This document shows, in pieces, positions 48,296 through 59,754 of a stretch of 64,000 bases of DNA. The notes beneath the pieces are model-generated. The model was not told the DNA's origin and made no database searches. It worked only from the letters and a program-made list of their open reading frames with translations. Made by a program: the position numbers and the translations under genes. Source of the DNA: Geosiphon pyriformis (Eukaryota; Glomeromycota; Glomeromycetes; Archaeosporales; Geosiphonaceae); NCBI GenBank assembly GCA_016748015.1, contig JAAOMT010000557.1, forward strand, positions 269,494 through 333,493. Reading direction: 5' to 3'. Position 1 is the stretch's first letter. Every line of letters starts with the position of its first letter.

Positions 48296-49671
48296 ATGGC
48301 ACGTAAAAAGAAAAGGTCACTTACTATCTTTGCATTTGAGAAAGAGAGGGACAAAAACTCGAAAAAACGACAGAAAGGCTTTCCTATTGAGATTCCTGAG
48401 GCTCAAGAGTTAAAAAGCTTAACACAGGAATCGGATATCGTGGAAGAGGCCCGAGAAGAGCAACAACTTGACCCTATTAATATATCGGAGGGTGTTGATG
48501 AAGAACAGGTTCTTAAAAATGAGCCAGAACCGGTAGAGCTCGTCTCAGAAGGTGTTGATGAAGAACAGGTTCTTAAAAATGAGCCAGAACCGGTAGAGCT
48601 ATCTCTTATTCCGAAAAATGTCAACACCTATCTCGTCCTGGAAGGTATTGATGAAGAAGAGGTTCTTGAAAATGACCCAGAACTTTTAGAGCTCTCTCTC
48701 ATTCCGAAAAATGTCAACGCTTACCTCGTCCCCCAAACACCACGAATACCAAAAACTCCCACGGAGAAAGAATCTACGCGTCGGTTGATTGTGGTTCTAG
48801 AGGCGGCTTGTTTGATGACCTACAAATTCGACAAAAAGAAAACAGTTGAATTACTGAACTGCGACGACCATCGTGGCATTTTACAAAAGCTTGGTAGAAA
48901 CCCTTCTGATTCTAGACCAGATATCACTCATCAGGTAAAGATATTTCAACTAGATCTAATTGATTTAATTTCGCTCGCCTCAAAAATTCATCGCTTAATT
49001 AATCTAGCCTTTTATTTGAATGAAGTGTTTGATGCAGTTGCTAGATACTCCATTAAATAAAGCTGGTTTATTACAAATTTATGTACACACTGCAAAAGGC
49101 GTGCTGATCGAAGTGAATCCGCATGTGAGAATACCAAGAACTTTCAAAAGATTTTCTGGCTTAATGGGTAGGATGGCAGAATTTTTATTAGGAATGTATA
49201 TTCATTTAATTGTTTTACAATTGACTTTTTGGCTTTTATGCTGTTTCTCAAACACAACCCAGTACAATTGCTACATAAACTCAGTGTCTCCTCAATTAGA
49301 GGTTCAGAAAAGCTCTTAAGGGTAATCAAGAATCCAGTCACACAATATCTACCGACCAAGTGTAAAAAATTAAGTATGTTCAAGATTTTGCCACTGTTAA
49401 ATTTCAGTATTTTTTGCTGATCGATAACACTTCTTATTTTGCAAAAGCCTTATCATTCGACGCAAAGACTGTAAGACTTAGAGATTATCTTCCCACCATC
49501 CCCTCCGATCATTCTATATGTGTTGCGATTGGAGCAATGGCTCATGGCCCTGATACTTTTGCCGATGATTGGGTGGACGAAAAGATTGGAATTTCCGAAT
49601 ATTCATTATCAGCTGCTGTGACATGCGCAAAATTCTGCTGTACTTTAGAAGATTTATGGAATATAGTATGA
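48296..49671 (+). CDS. EMG1: Ribosome biogenesis methyltransferase EMG1/NEP1 with N-terminal extension
   Basis: Four exons, 48296-48934, 49026-49167, 49263-49373 and 49448-49671, give 371 aa. Residues 162-371 are a full SPOUT-class EMG1 domain: [86 protein letters not shown] and [18 protein letters not shown]1 methylates the N1 of a pseudouridine in 18S rRNA and is needed for small-subunit assembly in the nucleolus. Yeast and human proteins are about 245-252 aa, so roughly 130 extra residues sit in front. These start with a basic, nuclear-signal-like MARKKKRS and continue as an acidic tract built from repeats (units at 48488, 48548 and 48641). ATG 48296 is the first in frame. Splice acceptors for exons 3 and 4 were chosen by phase and family fit. 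Confidence 0.92.
48488..48733 (+). repeat. In-frame tandem repeats in the EMG1 N-terminal extension
   Basis: Three units: 60 bp (48488-48547), 93 bp (48548-48640) and 93 bp (48641-48733). The first two share an almost identical 53-bp stretch. Encoded units begin [18 protein letters not shown] or [18 protein letters not shown], and the longer ones continue SLIPKNVN-x-YLV. Near identity of the first two indicates recent slippage or unequal exchange. Confidence 0.9.
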
Positions 49672-50506
49672 TGCCCGAAAATAGGTGGACAGGTTGTGTT
49701 TAGGTTGGTTAATTGGATCTTTTTAATTCCAAATCCATTTGAATAGCTCCTTAATGAACTAAAGATTGGGTTAAAAATTTTGTTTACCGATATTTAATCG
49801 GAAAAGGGAGAATACAGTCATACCTCTCAGATGATTAACAAAATCCTTGAATTTTATAAATTGTTTGATACACAGATATCCTATGGTGTTAAGCTTTATG
49901 CCTTGATAATGTCCAAATGACCGAGGATTCGGGAGTGTGTATGGCTGGGGACATATTCTGGCTTTTTAGACAAACATTACTTGTGCTTTAATATCAATCA
50001 AATAACGCAAGGCTCGGGCAGGTGCTTTTGTTTCGGTAAATTAAGGTCACACTTTAAAAGATTAATATTGAGATAAAATTTTATAAAGTCACAATTAATT
50101 TTTGTTTTTGAGATAATTGTAAGTTTTTCATTTTTTGATGTTCAATTGTAAACTTGACAAAAATTAAAATCAAGTTTTAATATAATTGTTTTAACATTAA
50201 TAAAAAAAATAATGTTGAATAATCAAATAATCAAAAAAAAATTTTTTGGGGGTTATTCATTCAAAAAGGAAGTACTGGTGAATACGCGTCTTGACGCGTA
50301 TTTATATTTTAGTCTGATCACTACACGTATGCACGAACTCAACTATTTTATCCGAGACCACAAGTAAACGCGTTTATTTACTTAACCATCGAAAATCTCC
50401 ACGATCAACTATTCTTGTTGGCTTCCAATCATTAGAAAGAGTGAATTTTCGCTGGGAAATGGAATTAGCGGATTGCTTTCTTTGCTTGAAAAAGGATATA
50501 AGTTGA
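49672..50506. other. Intergenic, contains ACGCGT palindromes
   Basis: 3' flank of EMG1 followed by A+T-rich DNA and, in the last 230 bp, G+C-containing palindromes described separately. No open frame of note. Confidence 0.5.
50281..50375. promoter_or_regulatory. Three ACGCGT (MCB-type) sites, two in a perfect palindrome
   Basis: A perfect inverted repeat with 10-bp arms and a 2-nt centre (50281-50302) carries ACGCGT in each arm (50284-50289, 50294-50299). A third ACGCGT lies inside the palindrome AAACGCGTTT (50366-50375). ACGCGT is the MluI cell-cycle box bound by MBF in yeasts. Three such sites in 95 bp are unlikely by chance in DNA this A+T-rich. They lie about 130-225 bp upstream of a possible plus-strand gene at 50507. 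Function here is inferred, not shown. Confidence 0.5.
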
Positions 50507-50798
50507 ATGAGGAGATACAACAGAGCCCTGTTATTTGTTAAGTATGTCGCTTCTAAGCATCTCTTGTTCCCTGATTTTAAATTTTTCTTTGCAGGAATTT
50601 AATTCTTCTCTAACAAGAAGACTTTCCACTCATTTACAACCGATTTCACAACCTTCATCACCCCATTGTGTTGGACGCATTTCCTCATTTGACGGCGAAG
50701 ACTTCGACTCGATCACTGGATATGGCCGGATGACTGCCCAGTCATCATTAATGATGTTGTGGGGATCTTTGCCTCGGAAGAATCCAGGTAGATCGTAA
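50507..50798 (+). CDS. Doubtful small two-exon gene
   Basis: Exons 50507-50536 and 50595-50798 (donor gttaag, acceptor gcag) would give 77 aa starting MRRYNRALLF, Ser/Pro-rich, and ending SLPRKNPGRS. The last codons overlap a possible further donor (gtagat at 50789), so more exons may follow. I recognise no family. The opposite strand is also open through the same stretch (about 50620-50810) with a sequence of reasonable composition containing NDDWAVIRPYPVIE, so the coding strand is not settled. The upstream ACGCGT sites would fit a plus-strand gene expressed at G1/S. Confidence 0.35.
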
Positions 50799-52727
50799 AC
50801 GACATTGACTTTGTTGCCTTACAGAAATTAGTTAATTAATTACAATCATAAAAATATCTACAAGAATGACGATCATTCTGCTATGACGCGAAATACTCTT
50901 CAAGAAGTAGGAAAGACTTTTTTCTGTATTATACAAAATAATTATATATAAATACAGTAGTTTCTAGCTTTAGAAAAAGATAGAATTTATTCAAGTAATA
51001 AAATGTTTAATAGTTTTTTCACATTGAGAAAAACTTCTTTTTCAAAATAACCAACTCCAAAATAAATAAATAAATATTTTAACATGAAAACAAAAATCAA
51101 ATTTTGAATATATTTCGGCCAAAAATTCTTAATTGACTTTTAAAATCTGAAAATCTGTTTTGGATGAATAATTTCATCATCAAGATTATTTATTATTTAT
51201 TAATAGTATTTATTATTAAAATTAATTTTATTATTAGAAAATAGAAAATAGAAAATAGAAAATAGAAAATAGAAAATAGAAAATAGAAAATAGAAAAAAT
51301 AGAGAGATTGAAAAAGCAAAGACCAGTTTTATATTTTTTTAACTTTGTTTACCTCTAATTATATTATGCGGATATCGAATCATAAAATAGTAACGAGAAA
51401 GTAACGGTAAAAATAAAGAAAAAAAAGTTTTTTTTTTTATCATAATTAGTTCATTTTAAATAAAATAAAAGCTCTGTTAATAAGTTTGGATTTTCCAAAG
51501 AAAAGCTTTGATAATGATGAAAAATTTCAACATTCGCAATTTCAAGTAATTTTGATTAAGATTCTATAACCAACATATTTAGGATCTTTTACTCAAAAAA
51601 AAAAAAAGAAACATAGTTACACAAAAAAGAACTTTACAATAATATCCTTCAACTTCTTTTTTTTTAACGTTTCATCTTCATAAACCCCGAATCAGTTTTA
51701 ACGCCAAGAAACCACACAGATATTTTAATTCTCAAACATTTATTCCTTTTGAGGGATTTTGTGTGTGTAAAATATTAAATTTTGTTCGATATAAAGCGTT
51801 TGGAGCATAGATGTATATTTTTATATAGATATATTACAAAAATGAGGTTTGTTCACGAAAAGCTTCCAACTTTTGGATAAGTTTTTTTTTATATTAAGCC
51901 AGGTTGAAAATTTCTTTAAGTGAAATAGAACGGATTTTTAAAATTTCAAAAATCGTAGAATAATAAATGTAATTTGTGTGAAAATCATCAACATCAAAAT
52001 AAATACATGTACATGTAAACAAAAAAAAACATTTAATTAAAATATATAATCATCAATTTCAAAAACCCCAATTTTTTTAAACGAGAGAATTTCCGCGGAA
52101 GAATTTTTAATCAAAAGTTATTTTTAATTTATATATATATATATAATTTATGATAAACCGTACGCCTTGATACTGCATAATAGTTTTGCTTCAAAATGAA
52201 ATCAAATTAATTTATCAAATAAATTATTGTAACACATTTTAATTGTCTAGAATTTCAATTAAATCCCGGTAGATTAAAAATCTAGCGAAACTGGTCTTTG
52301 TTTTCATAAAATTCTTCAAAGATTTAAGTGGGAGAATGAAAGTTTAATAAAATAAACTTGATGAATCTATTTTGGAATTTTAACAAAGGATATATGCATA
52401 AAAGGCTTTCTTGTTGTCTAAATCTGAAATCTGAAATCTGAAAATTCAAAATAAATAATTTTCTTCAAAGAACGGCACGCGCACACACACACACACTCTT
52501 AATTCATTAAGGGAAGGGAAATGAAGAGAAGAATCTTTAGGAAGCGGGAGAAAGGAGAGTGCATTCTAATAAAAAAAACAGAGAATATCTGCCTAAAATT
52601 ACAAAAATTATATAAATAAAATTGTTATACATTATATTCACTCACAGAGTTTTATGAAAACTTTCCTTTTCGTACAAAAAAATTATAAATATAAAAATAT
52701 AAAAGTATGTTGTAGTGCACAAGATTT
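50799..52727. other. Intergenic, A+T-rich
   Basis: No supported gene. Contains the GAAAATA heptamer array (51237-51294), an (AT)n tract near 52131-52144, a repeated 'aaatctga' run at about 52419-52441 and a (CA)n near 52484-52495. The part nearest 52727 is probably the 3' UTR of the Kre9/KNH-type gene. Confidence 0.5.
51237..51294 (+). repeat. (GAAAATA)n heptamer minisatellite
   Basis: About eight perfect tandem copies of a 7-bp unit, which is unusual among the trinucleotide tracts that dominate the window. Confidence 0.95.
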
Positions 52728-53518
52728 TCAAAAAAGATATGATAGGGCCAAACTAAAAGCACCAAAAACTAATCCAGCAAAAGCTGACGAAGAGATCTTT
52801 TGAATGGATGCAGCTGAAACTATAGGCGCTTTAGTAGTAGGTGAGCTGGAAGGCGAAGTTGAAGAGGTTGAGGATGCTGAATTTTCTGTTTTTGAACCAG
52901 AAGGATCACTACTCTTAGATGATGTACTATTATCAGATGAGGGTGATGACAGAGAGGAGGGTGAGTTGGTAGTATCCGCTGAGGTTGTGGAGTCAGGGTC
53001 GCTTTGGGGTTTGCTAGGATCGAATCCTTTCACAGTACCAGAAATTCCTTGGATGCTAAAACGACCAGAATAGTAGCTTGATTTTCCATCAGAGTATCTG
53101 AGGAAGCTAAAAGAAGATTGTTTAAAATTTTTTGTTAAATTCAGCTCATATGTTCAATTAGGAAAATTTATGACGCATTTCAATATGACCATCTCTGAAT
53201 AGCAAAGACTTACTAGAATTTTCCTGGAGGTCCCAAATTCTTTTTCACCTTATATTCCTGTTTTCCGGCGGTAGCTTTAACGCTTTTTACAATTGTATCA
53301 ACAATAACTTGTTGGGTATTTCCAGTCATTAAAAAAATGGAAACATCACCCATATCTTTAAGTGATGGTTTTTTTCCATTATCATTCCAAGTTATAATTA
53401 CAGTAGTATCTGCTTGCCAAGTGATACTATCATAAGGAGAGGTAGTGAAAATAGACGCGTTTATTGTATTGCTAGCAATGAAGCTAGCTGCAAGAAGGAA
53501 AGAAGTTGTGAATTTCAT
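52728..53518 (-). CDS. Secreted Ser/Thr-rich GPI-type protein, Kre9/KNH domain
   Basis: Two exons, 53518-53214 and 53106-52728, joined in phase 2 (donor gtaagt), give 227 aa. Residues 1-21 form a clear signal peptide (MKFTTSFLLAASFIASNTIN). Residues 22-120 match the Kre9/Knh1 N-terminal domain found in many fungal surface proteins: FTTSPYDSITWQADTTVIIT, WNDNGKKPSL, VSIFLMTGNTQQVIV, LGPPGKFYFLRYSDG, YYSGRFSIQGISGTV. A Ser/Thr/Pro-rich stalk suited to O-mannosylation follows (about 130-200). The last 20 residues are hydrophobic (AFAGLVFGAFSLALSYLF) after a small-residue stretch, as for GPI attachment. Role: cell wall or plasma-membrane surface protein, possibly linked to beta-1,6-glucan in the founding yeast members; the exact function is unknown. 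Confidence 0.85.
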
Positions 53519-54361
53519 TTTTTGGAAATTTGACTTTCAAAGCAAATTTTAAGGGTCGAGATTTATGATTTTAAATAAAAGTAAAGGTAAAATGTTTGTG
53601 ATTTTTAGGTAAAAATATAGGGTAGAGAGAGTGAAGAAAAGAATTTAAAATTAGTGGCTTTCCTAATCAAAGGAAGTTGGAAATAAGGAGTTAGTGGTTG
53701 GTTTTAATGTTAAAAGAAAGGGAAAAAGAAATAAAGAAATAAAGAAGGAAAGAAGAAGATAATTCATTTTTCGAATAAAGGTTTCGGGGCATATTTATAT
53801 CATGTATTAAATTGGGAACGAATTTTCATTATCTGCCAATTAATGATCCCACTCGTGACATTTCGTGTTAGAAAATCTTTCACATTTGTGGTCATTTAGG
53901 AGGTTTGGCAATTATCCTTATTCCCTTCTCGGGCGTACCATGCATGATTGATATGATAAATGAGAGAGTACGGTACTAATCTTTATAATTACTCAACATT
54001 TTTTTTCGTCATTTTATCTCAACTTTTTGTTATTTCATTGTACAATATAAATAAAAATATTTTTTAATTCATAATAAAATATTAAGTTTATTATTTTTAT
54101 AAAGAAATTTTGTATATATATATGTATTCATTGGTATAAAAACTTCAAAAAAGTTTTGTAGATATACAAAAGAGAAAAGAAAGCGAAAGAGGAAAAAGAT
54201 TTCCATCCCTCATCCTTATGAATCTTGTTAAATGATGTAATATTCCCTCATCAGAATTTAAGAAATAATTTAAAGTGCATTAAAAAGCTTGAAAATTAAT
54301 TGATCAAAGTAATCTACAGTTGGAGAAACGTTGAATTAAAAAGATTTGTGTTTTGATTATA

Positions 54362-54419
54362 TTATTTGCATAATACTCATTAACATCCTATTATTTGCAT
54401 AATACTTATTGAAATCCTA
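54362..54419 (+). repeat. 29-bp tandem duplication
   Basis: Two adjacent copies of a 29-bp unit starting 'ttatttgcataatact', differing at three positions. Confidence 0.9.
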
Positions 54420-57212
54420 TTAATTAGTGCAATGGGTTGATGCGCATAGTAAACACCCATCCTAAAAACCTTCCTCATTAAATGATTGGCATCGCGGCCG
54501 ATATTATGGAAAAATCCCCGAAACATTAGTATAACAGGGGTACTGGAAAAAGAAAAATAGGTAATTACGGATCAACCAATGTTGACAAACAAGATAGACA
54601 GGTGGTGTTTTGTGCACTTTTTCTAAACTTGAGTTTATGTAATTTATCACCTAAATGTAGATTAAAGGAATGTTCTTGGCATTTATAATTGCAACATAAG
54701 ATGTGACGTTTTACTTTTAAATTTTATTTCAATTGTTATATTTATCAGTTATAGGTTCATTTTCAGGCATGTTCCTCAGATAACCTTTTTTGGCAAAGAA
54801 AAATTTGTTGTCAATTTTCGTTTAACCCACATGATTTCATGTGATTTAAACATTTAATCTTGAAAAAATAATTGAATTTTAAGAATTTTTTATTGTTTAA
54901 TTCAAATTGATTCTTTAATTCATTGGAAATTATTTTATAAAAGCTTAGTTTGTTTATAATATAGTTACTCTTTTTTATTACTTAAAAAATTATTTTTTTT
55001 GGATATTAAAAAATAACATGATTATTTTTAAAAACAGAAATACTTTCAATTAAATACAATAAGACAAAAATTTATTAATGAAAAACATGGATATTTAGGT
55101 TTCAAGATTTATTTTTTATAAATAACACACAAATAAATTTATTTGCAGCAAATATTTTTCTTGTAACTTCATAGTTTTGTTATTATTAAATTAAATTTGT
55201 ACTCTTGTAAAATTTTGATTTGTTATGATAAATATTTTTTGGGTCAATATTTTAATGTATAAAAACTTTAACTATTTAGTTTAAAAGGTGACATCTTTTT
55301 TATGATCAAAAGATTAATAAAAAGACATAATTGTATTTAGATTATTTATTTTTCTTAATTATTAAAAAGGATAACAATTAATCTTTTTTAATTAGAAAAA
55401 GCCATCATATTTTTCTAGAAATTTCTTTAAAAATTTTTCTTAATTTTACTTGAACAAATAAACATCAAATTGTAATTTGGTTTTCATTTTCAAAGAATAT
55501 AGTAATCAAGTATTTCTCGATTATTTTCAATTTTTCAAGTTAATAAGGAAAATTTTGTATCAAAAATATTTATTCTATATTTTTAACAATAAATACTAAT
55601 TAATAAAACAATGATCAAATATAATTTTTCATGTAAAAAAAAGAAACTATTTAAAATTATTGTTATTTATCAAAAAAAAAAAAAAAACTGCAAAATTTTT
55701 TATTTATTATCACTTATTATTATTATTATTCAAACCTAGTTTAATGAATTAACATAAATTTACATTTATAAAAATTTTAAAATAAATTGATAAAATTCAA
55801 GAATTCATAATTTTATATTGCTTCTTTTATATATATGTATAAATGGTTTTAGTTCTTGAAAATAATATCTTGATTACAAAATTTATTTTTTTAATCTTTT
55901 TTTTAAATAAACATATAATCATTTTAGTATTTAAATAATTTTAAAATAATTTCATTACCAAAACTATTAAACCAATTTTATATTAAAAATTTATTTTCAT
56001 TTAACCAAAAAAATTTTTTTTTTTTTTGAAATATTAAATTGTATTAATTGCAACAATTATATTTTGATTAAAAAATTATTATTATTATTTGTTAAATTTG
56101 GATTTTATTAAAATATTTAATTCAATTTGATAATCTGTACAAATATATTTTTTTTTTCATTATACCAATTTCACGACTAGAATATCTTTTCTTTAAAAAA
56201 AACATAAATGTGAGCTCTTTGATCAAGTAAAATTGTTTCATAATTGAATATAAAACAGACAACAAAAAATTGGAAACACTACACTTATTTATTTACATAT
56301 TTGTTTTGATCATTGTGTATTTAAATATGTTGCGTAATTATGGTGCAAAATTTTTCATTTATGAATGTTAAAAATATTGTACCACAAAAACAAAAAACAT
56401 TAATAAAAATTTCTTAAAAAGTTACAAATAAACTGTAACAAGCTTGTATATTAAGTGATAAATTTTTAATCAAGTGGTAATAATTATGAAAGTCACTTTA
56501 AATACGGTGTAAATTTTAATAATATTTAATTTCTTTTTTACCTTTAAAGAAAATTATGTATAAACGTCACAAATAAGCATATTAGCATCACCAAATGAGT
56601 ACATAGTTGTATAAAATATACCGACCGTCGAGCGATTATTATTTAACTCATCAAATATGTGAAACCTCTACGTTCTATTGAAATCTTATTATATAATATA
56701 TAGAAAAATTTTAATAATTCTTTATGCTCATTTCTCAAATATTGGGAAAATTTTCTTTCACTCCTTTTTTTGATAATGATTAAGTACAGATAAAATCATG
56801 TATTTTATACATATGTTAAGATTCTATAAAGGAACGTCTCATTATGAATTAAATGTTCTTGGAAATGAAGCATTTGGACTGAATATAAATCAATTAATAA
56901 AAAAGTTACCATCAAAAAAGTAAATAAATTTCATATTTCCCAATAAATGTCGTGTCTATGCTTTCATTAGATAGGTAAGATTTTTAACAGGATTTAATTT
57001 TTATTTTTAAAAACTGATAAATTTATAATATATCTCCTATCTAGACTCTATTAATATGTATTACTATTGATAGTTGAAACTATTTTTAAGAATTGAAATT
57101 CATAAACGAATCATTAGATTCTATGGCATTAGCGAGCTATATTTTATATTAATCAAGAATAACTATTTAAAAGTAAAGCTTTAAAAATTCCTCAAGTATA
57201 TATAAAAGATCT

Positions 57213-57296
57213 TACCTTTTGGTGATGCAATTAGTAAGCAATGGAACTTTGCATGATTTCTTGGAAAAGAAACATAAAAGTAAAGAGTCTTTTTAA
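57213..57296 (+). pseudogene. Protein kinase relic
   Basis: A short open stretch reads YLLVMQLVSNGTLHDFLEKK and ends at a stop. It matches the hinge and following helix of the TKL-like kinases expanded in these fungi (pattern LVM-x-x-A-x-x-G-x-L-x-x-x-L). The next codons show a Trp and then stops. Upstream sequence cannot be followed. It is most likely a remnant of a kinase gene related to the one at 59755. Confidence 0.45.
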
Positions 57297-57669
57297 ATGG
57301 AATAAAAAAGTTCTCTAGCAATAGAATTACTAAAATGGGTTAAATATTTCGATAAAAAAAATTGTATATGTACATGTACAGTACCTCAAAAAGTAATTCC
57401 AATCAAAATCAGACTCAAAAATTCTGATACTTTTCCCGATTTTACACAATTTATATACTAAATAAAAATTGTATCTAATTAATACATTGTCAACCCTCTA
57501 TTTGACTCTAATACCACTTCAATCATCCTTAGCATTGAGGCAATAAATCATTTGAAAATAGAGGTATCGAATTTCTTCCATTCCTCCTTTAGTGTAATTT
57601 TAAGTTCGGTCAGAGACTTCGAAAAGACTCTATGTTTTTGGATATTGTCCTTCTGGCGAATTTGCTAAC

Positions 57670-57742
<73 letters not shown>
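57670..57742 (+). repeat. (AAT)n microsatellite
   Basis: About 24 uninterrupted AAT units at the boundary of an A+T-collapsed block. Confidence 0.95.
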
Positions 57743-57746
<4 letters not shown>

Positions 57747-58440
57747 TTTTTTATTTGAAAAAATAAATATTAATATTTAAATTTTCTATGTTATTTTATT
57801 TAAAACAAAATTTTTAATTGATTAAAAAACTGAAAATTACCCAAATTACCAAATACCATATTTAAATAATTTAATTAATATATATAAAAAAGTATTATTA
57901 TAAAATTTCAAATTATATTATTATATTAATTATATTTTAATTTAGTAATTTATAATAATTGATTTTATACATTTATTTTAATTATTAACTAAAGATTTAA
58001 TAAATATTGATTAACAAATATATGGTATTTTTAAGATGTTTATTAAAAACTATACTTTGCAATAAAAATTTAGTATATTTATTAAATTAAATAAAACAAG
58101 CGGTTCTCTTGAATATGTTTGAGAATGATTGGAAATTTTACGATAGATAAATAAAACGAGTGGCAGCGGGAATAAATAAATATTTACACCTCAGCCTTTT
58201 TATAGAATTTGGAAACGCTATTAATTTTGATAATTTTGTTGCCCACCATTATTTTCTGTTGGAACGAATTAATTTAGATTTTTGAGAAAATAATCAAGTT
58301 ATTAGAAAGTTTAAAGAGAATAAAAACATTTTAAATTCAATAAATTACTTTTATATAATTTAATTGGGAAAAATAAAAAATTATCTGAATATTATATTTA
58401 TTTTTTTTAAAATATTGTTTAATTTTTGATAAAATTTAAA

Positions 58441-58750
58441 GAAACTAATTTTATAATAATTTAATTTTAAAAATATTTTATTAGGTTTTAAAATTTATTA
58501 AGTAATCATAGAATAAGAATTTCACAATTTGGATGTTGTAAGATATTATTTTTATTTAAAAAAAATTTTATTTTATATTTTGATAATTTTCGATTAATGA
58601 TAAATAAATAGGATGACAATGTTAATATGGTAAGATATTGGCCATTTTGAATTTAACTAAAATTCATTTTAGCCTAATCAATTTGATATTCTCTAATTCA
58701 TTGGTTTTATAATAATTAATATGAGAGAGAACTGAGACCTAATAATAAAA
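58441..58750 (+). repeat. Diverged direct repeat, left copy
   Basis: Shares with 63586-63823 several blocks in the same order: 'ttttataataatttaattt', 'aatttcacaatttggatgtt', 'attatttttatttaaaaaaa', 'attttatattttga' and 'gaactgagacctaataataa'. The right copy is shorter by internal deletions. The family is unknown. The two copies flank the pseudokinase gene. Confidence 0.7.
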
Positions 58751-59291
58751 ATAGTGAAAGAATTTTATTACTAATGCATAATGTTAAAGACTTTTTGATA
58801 TATATAGAAATTCTAAATAAAAATATCCAAAAAACAACAATCTTAATTATAAAAGCCATAGTTAGTGCACACTCTTAATATTTATGCACTTAGAAAGAGA
58901 GTGTATTTAAAGAAATAGCCAATACTAAAATAGATATTGTTTCACAAATGAATTTTTTTTAATGCCAAATGCACCTTTTACACGTGACTAGTCACCAAAA
59001 CTATCTAAATTAGACTAACACATTATGTTATCATTATCTAACAAACAATCGGAAACTTCTGATTGATGATTATTATACTAGAGAGTATTCAGAATCATTT
59101 GCACATGCAGAATATAAAGGGTATGTACTTAGCTTTAAAAGTCCCAAACTTGGAACCAGGCTACAGTGTGCATATAGAGAGAGTGTGCGCTTATGGAGGT
59201 GTTAGGTTATTTAATAAATGTAAATGCTGAAAAGTTAATAGTGATACTAGTGATACGGATATTTTTCATACTTCACACGATGCCTAAACCG

Positions 59292-59295
<4 letters not shown>

Positions 59296-59349
<54 letters not shown>
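59296..59349 (+). repeat. (ATT)n microsatellite
   Basis: About 18 ATT units, which generates a spurious poly-Tyr open frame at 59193-59408. Confidence 0.95.
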
Positions 59350-59390
59350 GTTGCTGTTATTATTGTTCTATAAAGAAATTGAACTACTTG

Positions 59391-59517
59391 TTTAGGCAAC
59401 GACAATAAGATAATAGGAAGCTTGTTTGACGTTTTTCTCAGGCAACGATATGAGATAAAGGACGGCTTTCTTAGGCAACGACAATGAGATAATGGGAAAA
59501 TTTGTTTAGCGTCTTTC
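59391..59517 (+). repeat. Three tandem copies of a GGCAACGA-containing unit upstream of the kinase
   Basis: Copies start at 59391, 59438 and 59471 (about 47, 33 and 47 bp). Each begins 'ttaggcaacga' or 'tcaggcaacga' and contains 'gagataa'-like sequence; the first and third are most alike. The last copy ends about 240 bp before the kinase start, so the array could be part of its promoter. Confidence 0.75.
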
Positions 59518-59754
59518 TTTGTGTATTATAGCTACTTAAACTTATTTAGTATGATTTGTAGTAACGACATTTTTCAAAATAATTCTATTAATTGATATGT
59601 TAAACTATGTTAATATAGAAAAACAACATAAATACATTTGCTAACTCGGTCTTTAAAAAAATTACTTTCTAAACGTACTATCAAATAAAGCTTTCAAAAT
59701 TCGAATAATAAATATTCCCATTTTATCCTTTGGTTTTTATCCTTTGTTCATACC

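Larger units (their letters stand above)
53519..59190. other. Long A+T-rich intergenic region
   Basis: 5.7 kb without a supported intact gene. The first 400 bp should contain the promoter of the Kre9/KNH-type gene. Features noted are a 29-bp tandem duplication (54362-54419), a kinase-like relic (57213-57296), (AAT)n at 57670-57742 and one copy of a diverged repeat (58441-58750). The rest is A+T-collapsed or nearly so. Confidence 0.5.

Noticed and set aside
59193-59408. Poly-Tyr open frame
   Set aside because: Created by the (ATT)n microsatellite.
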